64,000 nt of DNA, from NCBI GenBank assembly GCA_027487815.1, contig JAIYCW010000089.1:1-64000 (forward strand), written 5' to 3'. Source of the DNA: Burkholderiales bacterium. Its GTDB lineage: Bacteria > Pseudomonadota > Gammaproteobacteria > Burkholderiales > Burkholderiaceae_E. A model generated the notes under the pieces. It was not told the origin of the DNA. It saw only the letters and a program-made list of their open reading frames with translations, and did no database searches. The translations under genes were made by a program, and so were the position numbers. Within the stretch, counting starts at the first letter, position 1, and every line of letters starts with the position of its first letter. Of the stretch, positions 57,866 through 64,000 are shown one piece after another.

Positions 57866-58890
57866 TGATCGATACCCCCACCTCCATCGCCTCGCAAGAG
57901 ACATCGAATCAACCTCTCGCGTTACCGCGCGGGCCTTTCATCATTGATGTCGAGGGCAAGACGCTCACTCCCGCAGATCGGCGCCGCCTAGGTCATCCTT
58001 TGGTAGGTGGCGTGATTTTGTTTGCGCGCAATTTTGAATCACGCAAGCAGGTGGCCGCGCTCACCGCTGAAATTGCAGCCCTGCGCTCGCCCCGGCTACT
58101 CGTGTGTGTAGACCATGAGGGCGGTCGGGTGCAGCGCTTCAAAAAAGGCTTTACCGAAATTCCGCCGATGCGCGATCTGGGTGCGATGTGGGAGTTCGAT
58201 GTGTTGGGGGCTTGCAAACGCGCCACCGAGCTGGGTCAGATCATTGGTAACGAGCTCATTGAAGTGGGCGTAGACCTGAGCTTCACCCCGGTGCTTGATC
58301 TTGATTACGGCGCATCGAGCGTAATTGGCGACCGTGCACTGCATGCCGACCCCCGCACAGTAGCTATGCTCGCGCGCTGTCTTACCCATGGGCTGCTGCT
58401 TTCCGGCATGGCCAATTGCGGCAAGCATTTTCCCGGTCACGGATTCGCCCATGCCGATTCGCACTATGCCGTGCCGGTGGATGAGCGCAGCCTCGCGACC
58501 ATTCTCGGTCAAGATGCGGCGCCCTATGAGTGGATGGGCGACACCCTCACTTCGGTGATGCCAGCCCATGTGATTTACCCGCAGGTGGATAGCAAGCCCG
58601 CAGGATTTTCGCGCAAATGGATTCAGGATATTTTGCGCAAGCAGATGGGCTTTAATGGCGCCGTGATTTCCGATGACCTCACCATGGAAGGTGCTTCAGT
58701 GGCTGGCAACATCGTGCAGCGTGCCAAGGCAGCGCTTGCCGCCGGATGTGATCTGGTGCTGGTGTGTAATCGGCCTGACCTGGTGGATGAATTGCTGGGC
58801 AAGATCAGCTATAAGCCCCATGTGTTGCACGCTTCGCGTGTCGCGCGCTTGATCGCCCGGCCCTCGGGCACACCAGCCTCACGAGGCTGA
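57862..58890 (+). CDS. nagZ: Beta-N-acetylhexosaminidase NagZ
   Basis: A 342-residue cytoplasmic glycoside hydrolase family 3 enzyme that removes GlcNAc from recycled muropeptides, feeding AmpR/AmpC signalling in species that have it. Motifs: VDHEGGRVQRF, FTPVLDLDYG, KHFPGHGFAHADSHYAVP (the catalytic His/Asp loop) and ISDDLTMEGASVAG, which holds the nucleophile Asp. A second ATG one codon on is equally possible. It ends a tightly coupled pdxJ-acpS-nagZ unit. Confidence 0.96.
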   Translation: MMIDTPTSIASQETSNQPLALPRGPFIIDVEGKTLTPADRRRLGHPLVGGVILFARNFESRKQVAALTAEIAALRSPRLLVCVDHEGGRVQRFKKGFTEIPPMRDLGAMWEFDVLGACKRATELGQIIGNELIEVGVDLSFTPVLDLDYGASSVIGDRALHADPRTVAMLARCLTHGLLLSGMANCGKHFPGHGFAHADSHYAVPVDERSLATILGQDAAPYEWMGDTLTSVMPAHVIYPQVDSKPAGFSRKWIQDILRKQMGFNGAVISDDLTMEGASVAGNIVQRAKAALAAGCDLVLVCNRPDLVDELLGKISYKPHVLHASRVARLIARPSGTPASRG

Positions 58891-58912
58891 ATCCTTTTGA
58901 AATTGGCTTGGT

Positions 58913-60748
58913 ATGGCTGAAGACATCCACGCCGGGTTGCGGGAGTATCTGGAGCAGCTAACGCACCGCCCTGGCGTGTATCGCATGTTCGATGAGCAGG
59001 GCCAGTTGCTCTACGTCGGTAAGGCTCGCGATCTGAAAAAGCGTGTGGGCTCGTATTTCACCCGCTCGCAGCTCTCGCCGCGTATTGCCCATATGGTGGA
59101 TCGAGTGGTGCGCATAGACACCACGGTGACGGCTTCCGAGGCCGAAGCCTTGCTGCTCGAAAGCAATTTGATCAAGACCCAGGCGCCGCGTTACAACATC
59201 CTGTTTCGCGACGATAAATCCTATCCCTACCTCAAACTCACCCGTCACAAGTATCCGCGCATGGCCTATTACCGGGGAGGGGTGGAGAAGGGCGATACCG
59301 TGTTTGGCCCATTTCCCAGCGCCTGGGCGGTCAAGGAAAGCATCAGTCTGCTGCAAAAAGTATTTCGCCTGCGGACCTGTGCTGACGCTGTGTTTAATAA
59401 CCGCTCGCGCCCCTGTTTGCTGCATCAGATCGAGCGATGCAGTGCGCCATGCGTGAAGATCATCAGCCCGGAAGACTATGCGCGTGATATCAATGGCGCG
59501 GCAAAGTTTCTGCGTGGGGGTCAGCAGGAAGTGATTGAAGAATTGCAGCAAGCCATGATGCAAGCCGCCGAAGAGCAGCGTTATGAGCATGCAGCGGTGT
59601 TGCGCAATCGGGTGAGCGCCTTATCGAAAGTGCTGCAGCAGCAGTCGGCGGATTCGCATGACGACCAGGATGTCGATATCCTGGCGGTGGTGGTGCAAGG
59701 CGGGCGCACCTGCGTGAATCTCGCCATGGTGCGTGGCGGGCGGCATTTGGGCGACAAGGCGTTTTTCCCTGTGCATGCCGATGAGTCGGAAGAAGACTGG
59801 GGCCAGGCCGAAGTGCTGGATGCATTCGTCACTCAGCACTATGCGGAAGGCTTTGTGCCGCCTGTTTTAATCAGCCATATCGAGTTGCCAGAGCCGGCCG
59901 TGCTGGAGAGCCTCGCTGAGCGCAGCGGGCATCCGGTGCAATGGCTCAAGCAGCCCCAGGGCACGCGACGCAAGTGGCTGGATATGGCACGCCAAAATGC
60001 CCAGATTGCTTTGGTGCGGTTGCTAGCCGAGCGCGGATCGGCCCAACAGCGCACGGGCGAGCTGGCGCGCATGCTCGGTCTATCCACCGAGCGGCTTGAA
60101 GACTTGCATATTGAATGCTTCGACATCAGCCACACCATGGGCGAGGCCACGCAGGCCTCATGTGTCGTGTTCAAAGGCCACGCGATGCAAAGCAGTCTCT
60201 ATCGCCGCTTCAACATTGAAGACATCACGCCCGGGGATGACTATGCCGCGATGCGCCAGGTGCTGCAGCGACGCTATGCCAAAGTGGCCGAAGATCAAGC
60301 CGCGCTTCCCGATGTGGTGCTGATTGATGGTGGCAAGGGCCAGATCGAGGCTGCACGCCAGGTGTTTGAAGAGCTAGGGCTGGACACCGACCGGATTGTT
60401 GGGGTGGCCAAAGGGGAAGGGCGCAAAGTGGGGTTGGAAACGCTTCTCTTCGTGGATGGGCGCGAACCGCTTTCGCTTGGGCGTGAATCGGCTGCATTGA
60501 TGCTGGTGGCGCAGATTCGTGATGAGGCCCATCGCTTTGCGATCACCGGCATGCGTGCCAAGCGCGACAAAGCCCGGCGCACATCCAACCTGCAGGAAAT
60601 TGAGGGCGTGGGCCCCAAACGCAGGCAGCGCCTGTTGGCAAGATTTGGCGGGTTGCGTGGCTTAATGGCCGCAAGCGCGGAAGATATCGCCACGGTCGAG
60701 GGCGTGTCGCATACACTTGCGCAGCATATTTACCGTAGCCTGCATTGA
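58913..60748 (+). CDS. uvrC: UvrABC system protein C
   Basis: A 611-residue nucleotide-excision repair nuclease that cuts on both sides of a lesion. The GIY-YIG N-terminal domain is [20 protein letters not shown], the cysteine-containing region [13 protein letters not shown] follows, then the UVR motif [20 protein letters not shown], the RNase H-like 5' nuclease domain ([24 protein letters not shown]) and C-terminal helix-hairpin-helix pairs ([20 protein letters not shown]). Length is standard. It lies 8 bp upstream of pgsA. Confidence 0.97.
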   Translation: MAEDIHAGLREYLEQLTHRPGVYRMFDEQGQLLYVGKARDLKKRVGSYFTRSQLSPRIAHMVDRVVRIDTTVTASEAEALLLESNLIKTQAPRYNILFRDDKSYPYLKLTRHKYPRMAYYRGGVEKGDTVFGPFPSAWAVKESISLLQKVFRLRTCADAVFNNRSRPCLLHQIERCSAPCVKIISPEDYARDINGAAKFLRGGQQEVIEELQQAMMQAAEEQRYEHAAVLRNRVSALSKVLQQQSADSHDDQDVDILAVVVQGGRTCVNLAMVRGGRHLGDKAFFPVHADESEEDWGQAEVLDAFVTQHYAEGFVPPVLISHIELPEPAVLESLAERSGHPVQWLKQPQGTRRKWLDMARQNAQIALVRLLAERGSAQQRTGELARMLGLSTERLEDLHIECFDISHTMGEATQASCVVFKGHAMQSSLYRRFNIEDITPGDDYAAMRQVLQRRYAKVAEDQAALPDVVLIDGGKGQIEAARQVFEELGLDTDRIVGVAKGEGRKVGLETLLFVDGREPLSLGRESAALMLVAQIRDEAHRFAITGMRAKRDKARRTSNLQEIEGVGPKRRQRLLARFGGLRGLMAASAEDIATVEGVSHTLAQHIYRSLH

Positions 60749-60755
60749 CCCCTTC

Positions 60756-61352
60756 ATGATCTTTAACTGGCCCAACATCCTCACCTGGTTGCGGGTGTTA
60801 GCAATTCCCTTGCTGGTCGCGGTGTACTTCTTGCCGATTGATCGGATCAGCATGAATCAGATCGCCACCGCGCTTTTTGTGGTCGCTGCGATCACCGATG
60901 CGGTGGACGGCTGGCTGGCTCGCAAGCTCGGCCAAACCAGCGCGTTTGGCGCCTTCCTCGATCCTGTAGCGGATAAGTTGATCGTGTGTGCAGCCCTGGT
61001 GATGCTGGTGAATTTTGATCGGGTGCCTGCGCTGATTGCCATCATCATTATCGGGCGCGAGATCACGATTTCTGCCTTGCGTGAATGGATGGCCCAGCTG
61101 GGCGCGCGCTCCAATGTGGCCGTGAATTGGCTCGGCAAGCTCAAAACGATTGCCCAGCTCGTCTCGATTCCGCTGCTGCTTTTTGATGCCTCGATGATGG
61201 GGCTGATCCATAGCCGGGTGCTTGGGCTTTGGCTGATCTATATCGCGGCATTTCTCACTGTGTGGTCGATGTTTTATTACCTGAAGCAGGCCTGGCCCGT
61301 GCTTAAAGCCCAGCAGGGCCCCTCCGATCATCCCTTTAATAACAACGATTAG
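60756..61352 (+). CDS. pgsA: CDP-diacylglycerol-glycerol-3-phosphate 3-phosphatidyltransferase
   Basis: A 198-residue integral membrane enzyme that makes phosphatidylglycerol phosphate. The CDP-alcohol phosphotransferase motif is intact: DAVDGWLARKLGQTSAFGAFLDPVADK with all aspartates present. It starts MIFNWPNILTWLRVLAIPLL, the usual opening. The uvrC-pgsA order is conserved in proteobacteria, and the 7-bp gap implies one transcript. The tRNA-Gly promoter follows after 42 bp. Confidence 0.96.
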   Translation: MIFNWPNILTWLRVLAIPLLVAVYFLPIDRISMNQIATALFVVAAITDAVDGWLARKLGQTSAFGAFLDPVADKLIVCAALVMLVNFDRVPALIAIIIIGREITISALREWMAQLGARSNVAVNWLGKLKTIAQLVSIPLLLFDASMMGLIHSRVLGLWLIYIAAFLTVWSMFYYLKQAWPVLKAQQGPSDHPFNNND

Positions 61353-61394
61353 GCGGATTCAAAGGCCTTGGATCGGCCTGCGACTCGGGTGGAT

Positions 61395-61423
61395 TTGCCC
61401 CGGCGCAAGCTTGAAGCTATAAT
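61395..61423 (+). promoter_or_regulatory. Sigma-70 promoter of the tRNA-Gly gene
   Basis: TTGCCC (61395-61400), a 17-bp spacer and a perfect TATAAT (61418-61423) place the start site near 61430, about 19 nt before the tRNA. The -10 box is enclosed by a perfect inverted repeat, CTTGAA (61410-61415) and TTCAAG (61423-61428). Confidence 0.85.
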
Positions 61424-61448
61424 TCAAGGCTGTTCAGAAATGAATGAT

Positions 61449-61524
61449 GCGGGAGTAGCTCAGTTGGTAGAGCGCAACCTTGCCAAGGTTGAGGTCGCGA
61501 GTTCGAGACTCGTCTCCCGCTCCA
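61449..61524 (+). tRNA. glyT: tRNA-Gly (anticodon GCC)
   Basis: A 76-nt cloverleaf with encoded CCA. Acceptor arms are GCGGGAG and CTCCCGC, the D-arm holds AGCTCAGTTGGTAGAGC, the anticodon stem-loop is AACCTTGCCAAGGTT with GCC, and the T-arm is GCGAGTTCGAGACTCGT. It has its own strong promoter and is followed 9 bp later by a terminator hairpin. The symbol follows E. coli usage for a GCC glycine tRNA gene next to cysT and is only nominal. Confidence 0.97.
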
Positions 61525-61533
61525 GCGTTGCCG

Positions 61534-61556
61534 GGGAAGCTTAGCTTCCCTTTTTT
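61534..61556 (+). terminator. Rho-independent terminator after tRNA-Gly
   Basis: GGGAAGC-TTA-GCTTCCC (61534-61550) forms a perfect 7-bp stem with a 3-nt loop and is followed by six T residues (61551-61556). It lies between two tRNA genes of the same strand. Confidence 0.9.
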
Positions 61557-61592
61557 ATTCGATTCCGGCTATTGTTCGGTTCGAGCACCCTT

Positions 61593-61666
61593 GGCGGGGT
61601 GGCAGAGTGGTCATGCAGCGGCCTGCAAAGCCGTGTACGCCGGTTCGATTCCGACCCCCGCCTCCA
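61593..61666 (+). tRNA. tRNA-Cys (anticodon GCA)
   Basis: A 74-nt cloverleaf with encoded CCA. The acceptor stem is GGCGGGG with CCCCGCC, the D-arm region GGCAGAGTGGTCATGC, the anticodon stem-loop CGGCCTGCAAAGCCG with GCA, and the T-arm CCGGTTCGATTCCGA. Only 36 bp separate it from the end of the preceding terminator. A weak -10 (TATTGT, 61570-61575) there could be its own promoter; otherwise it depends on read-through. Confidence 0.96.
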
Positions 61667-61798
61667 ATCCCCAGTCCTTTGATCCCCCCGTCCACCCGTC
61701 AGTGCGCATTTGGCGTTGGGCTGACCTTGCACGCATCCCACTCAAGTTTGGTCGCCCCAACTCGATAGCGAAGGGATGAAGCCACCCGCGCCGCCCTT

Positions 61799-63337
61799 AT
61801 GGCCTTAGCCACCGACACCGCCTCCCCAAACGCCTCCGCAACTGGCTCATTGAGCACCATGGTGCTTGGACGCCCGCTGGCGGGTATGCGCGCGATGGTG
61901 ATTGCTTCGCCCAGCTGGTCGCAGCGCACCGTCGTGGAGATGCTGCAGGGTCTGGGGGTTGCCCAAGTCGATATGGTGCACGATGCAGTTACAGCAGAGA
62001 TTCAGCTGGAGCTTGCTTTGCCCCATGTTGTTGTGAGCGCCGCGCATTTAGCCGATGGCACTGAAGCTGTAGATTTGATTCCCCGCCTGCGCCAACGCGG
62101 CAAGCTGCCGTTATCCAGCGCGGTGGTCGTAGTGGGGCGCGAGCGCGATGCAAAAAGCATCACTGCGTTGGCTGAAGCCTGCACCGATCTGGTATTGATT
62201 TGGCCGTTTGAAACCTCGGATGTGGTTCAGCGCGTGACTGCACTGATGGATCGCAGGCGTGCCCTGTTTGATCTGTATCAGGCGATTGACGACAAGGATC
62301 TCGAGGCGGCCAGACAGGCTGCGCAACAAGCTGTGCAGTCGTCGCCGAAGCTTGCCAATGAGGCATGGCGAGTGTTGTCTGGTGCATTTCTGAGTGCCGG
62401 TAAATATGAGCAGGCGCTTGAAATCGTTCAACAGGCTCGGCAAACGCAGGCCTCGGCTTGGGCCGTATTGCGTGAAGCGCAGGTGCTGACCGCGCAGGAA
62501 AAATACGATCAAGCCGCCAAGCTGCTAAGCGCGATAACCCAGGCGCATCCGCAACTCGTGAGCGCCCATGATGCCTTGGCTGATTTGCGTGCGATTCAGG
62601 GCGATTGGAAAGGGGCACTGGAAAGCGCAGGTCTGGCAAGCGGGCACTCGAGCACAGTGCTTTCACGCCAAAAGCGGATTGGGTTGCTGAGCATGCGTCA
62701 GGGGCAATGGCCACAGGCTGAGCAGGCGCTGCTGAATGTGTCGCAAGCCAATGGCGGAACAGATATCGAAGTTGAGGTTGGCCTGCTGCGCACCTTGCTG
62801 CAAGCCCGTAAACCCGCACCAGCGGCCTCACGCCTGGGTCAGATTGAGAGGGTGTTCAACACCATGCCCGAGGCTCGATGGGCTCGAGCCATCCATGAAT
62901 ACACCACCAGCATCCTTGCTGGGCGCGAACAGGCGGCTATCGACCAGGTGGAAGAGCTCGCGTTGCTTGCTCAGGAATCGGTGCGAGAGCTTCCCGTTGA
63001 ACTCATCATTGAAACCGTGCAATTGTGTGCTGACCATGGCCTGCGGCAATCCGGATTTGCTGCTGCACTGGCCTTAACGCGCGCGCGTCGTGCAAGCCGG
63101 ATTGAGCTGCATCGTCTGCGCCGCTTGATTGACACGCTGGGCCTGATTCCAGCCACATTGATCCAACGCACACTGCTTGAATCCAGCTGGCAACGATTGG
63201 GCATGTTGACGGGCGGTGCCGATCAATCCCTCGCGCAGGTACGCCAGCAGATTCGCGAGTCACTGGAGTGGTGGCTCAAACGGTCCCCGAATGATCCGCA
63301 GCTAAAGAAGCTGAGCCAGGTGATCGTGGCGGGCTAG
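61799..63337 (+). CDS. Degenerate receiver domain plus tetratricopeptide repeats
   Basis: A 512-residue soluble protein. Residues about 30-150 have the alternating fold of a response-regulator receiver (MRAMVIASPSW, PHVVVSAAHLADGTEAV, SSAVVVVGRERD, TDLVLIWPFETSDVVQRV), but the active site is gone: the acidic pair reads A-S, the phospho-acceptor Asp is S80 and the lysine before PF is W135. From about 160 on, helical repeats of TPR type follow (ANEAWRVLSGAFLSAGKYEQ; AWAVLREAQVLTAQEKYDQA; AHDALADLRAIQGDWKGALE). It probably works as a phosphorylation-independent scaffold. The start is uncertain: ATG 61859 or 61886 are in-frame alternatives. No kinase gene adjoins. Confidence 0.75.
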   Translation: MALATDTASPNASATGSLSTMVLGRPLAGMRAMVIASPSWSQRTVVEMLQGLGVAQVDMVHDAVTAEIQLELALPHVVVSAAHLADGTEAVDLIPRLRQRGKLPLSSAVVVVGRERDAKSITALAEACTDLVLIWPFETSDVVQRVTALMDRRRALFDLYQAIDDKDLEAARQAAQQAVQSSPKLANEAWRVLSGAFLSAGKYEQALEIVQQARQTQASAWAVLREAQVLTAQEKYDQAAKLLSAITQAHPQLVSAHDALADLRAIQGDWKGALESAGLASGHSSTVLSRQKRIGLLSMRQGQWPQAEQALLNVSQANGGTDIEVEVGLLRTLLQARKPAPAASRLGQIERVFNTMPEARWARAIHEYTTSILAGREQAAIDQVEELALLAQESVRELPVELIIETVQLCADHGLRQSGFAAALALTRARRASRIELHRLRRLIDTLGLIPATLIQRTLLESSWQRLGMLTGGADQSLAQVRQQIRESLEWWLKRSPNDPQLKKLSQVIVAG

Positions 63338-63343
63338 GCAGGG

Positions 63344-63820
63344 TCAACTGTTGGCAGAATTGATTCCGGCTAAGCGTCCAAGCACACTTGATGCGCTGTC
63401 TATTTGAGTTTTAGTCACTAATTCACTAGCCTGTTGAGCGGCAGTATTGGCGGCTGTCAGGGCGTATCCCAATAGCTCGCGGCCTGCCTCGGTCAAAGTT
63501 GCGAAACCAACCCGCGCATCTCTCGGGTCAGCCTGACGCGAGACCAACCCCAGCTTCTCAAGGGGCAGCAGGCTGCGTGTGACGCCGGAAGCTGTCAAAC
63601 CCAGGCGCTCTGCCAAGTCAATGCGCTTGAGCCTCGAACCAGGCGCTCGGCCGAGGTGGTAGAGAATCAGGAAATCGGCAAAGCTCAAGCCATGCAGGCT
63701 CGACAGGCTATGGTCAAGCTTTCGCGTTATTACTGATTGGGCGCGCGATAACCGTATACAGAAATCAAGGCTTTGGCCGGTGGTGTTGTTCAAGTCGAGC
63801 GAGGCAGAGGAGCTAGTCAT
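63344..63820 (-). CDS. MarR-family transcriptional regulator
   Basis: A 158-residue dimeric repressor. After a dimerisation helix, the winged helix-turn-helix spans about residues 45-115: LSFADFLILYHLGRAP, RIDLAERLGLTASGVTRSLLPLEKLGLVSR (recognition helix GVTRSLLPLE) and the wing RQADPRDARVGFATLTEAGREL with the conserved DxR. MarR proteins commonly control themselves and an adjacent efflux or aromatic-degradation gene and release DNA on binding a phenolic ligand. Its own promoter contains a dyad that could be the operator. Confidence 0.9.
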   Translation of the reverse strand: MTSSSASLDLNNTTGQSLDFCIRLSRAQSVITRKLDHSLSSLHGLSFADFLILYHLGRAPGSRLKRIDLAERLGLTASGVTRSLLPLEKLGLVSRQADPRDARVGFATLTEAGRELLGYALTAANTAAQQASELVTKTQIDSASSVLGRLAGINSANS

Positions 63821-63861
63821 TTTATATGCTTATTCAAAGATTAATCATTGAGTACGCAAGT

Positions 63862-63899
63862 ATTATACACACATAGAGTTTTTTAGGACCCTAAAAAAC
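63862..63899 (-). promoter_or_regulatory. MarR gene promoter with 22-bp dyad over the -35 region
   Basis: On the minus strand a perfect TATAAT lies at 63867-63862. The expected -35 position 17 bp upstream (63890-63885) falls in the centre of a dyad at 63878-63899 with 10-bp arms GTTTTTTAGG and CCTAAAAAAC separated by 2 bp. The dyad lacks a U-tract on either strand, so an operator fits better than a terminator. Confidence 0.6.
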
Positions 63900-63931
63900 C
63901 CCCTTGGCACCAATGGCCTACAAACGAGCAC

Positions 63932-64000
63932 TTAAGTCGGAAGAAACTGTTGACGTGCGCCAATCAAACTGCGGTGGCTTGGCGAGAGATCTCGCAGCGT
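63932..64000 (-). CDS. Possible 3' end of a gene running off the window
   Basis: On the minus strand an open frame enters from the window edge, encodes 22 residues ending SPSHRSLIGARQQFLPT and stops with TAA at 63934-63932. Its composition looks protein-like and it points toward the MarR gene 112 bp on. An opposing plus-strand frame from ATG 63913 is also open to the edge, with less natural composition. Too little sequence is present to name a product or choose with certainty. Confidence 0.3.
   Translation of the reverse strand, partial: TLRDLSPSHRSLIGARQQFLPT

Overview
The window looks like a stretch of chromosome from a betaproteobacterium of the order Burkholderiales. The basis is gene order plus protein family. 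The blocks rne/rluC, maf(yceF)-yceD-rpmF-plsX-fabHDG-acpP-fabF and mucD-lepA-lepB-DUF4845-rnc-era-recO-pdxJ-acpS-nagZ are typical of that order, base composition is moderately GC-rich, and third codon positions favour G and C. A genus cannot be assigned from sequence reading alone. I see no prophage, insertion sequence, integron or CRISPR array.

Layout. 1-3.6 kb: minus-strand end of a cluster with a DUF2126/transglutaminase protein and a truncated circularly permuted ATP-grasp gene. 3.7-6.5 kb: a DctPQM-type TRAP uptake operon. 6.5-18.2 kb: a small drug/metabolite transporter, the Kup potassium transporter, a 49-residue membrane protein, topoisomerase IV (parE-parC), a metallo-beta-lactamase-fold lipoprotein, a 3-hydroxyisobutyryl-CoA hydrolase-like enzyme, and a divergent DMT exporter/MocR regulator pair sharing one dyad operator. 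18.2-23.6 kb: htpG behind a good sigma-32 promoter, a spermidine-synthase-like protein, an orphan GspE/PulE ATPase and a nitroreductase. 23.7-26.7 kb: a MoxR ATPase and its VWA partner, separated by an acetyltransferase and an SMR transporter gene. 27-33.4 kb: two small cytochromes c facing a CzcCBA/CusCBA-type tripartite metal efflux operon. 33.4-38.2 kb: mobA, moaA and rne on the minus strand.

38.6-61.4 kb is mostly plus-strand core metabolism. It holds rluC, a HAD phosphatase and sppA; an RsmI-like methyltransferase and maf facing the other way; then a long fatty-acid/phospholipid block (yceD to fabF), the quality-control/translation block (mucD, lepA, lepB), and RNA/repair/cofactor genes (rnc, era, recO, pdxJ, acpS, nagZ, uvrC, pgsA). 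Many of these genes overlap by 4 bp and are probably translationally coupled. The rpoE-rseA-rseB genes commonly found between fabF and mucD in relatives are absent; only a small membrane protein sits there.

61.4-64 kb: tRNA-Gly(GCC) behind a strong promoter, a terminator, tRNA-Cys(GCA), a protein with a degenerate receiver domain plus TPR repeats, and a MarR regulator whose own -35 region is covered by a 22-bp dyad. The most interesting items are the pseudo-receiver TPR protein, the MocR and MarR dyads, the reduced fabF-mucD locus, the interrupted MoxR-VWA cassette and the edge of the ATP-grasp/transglutaminase system.
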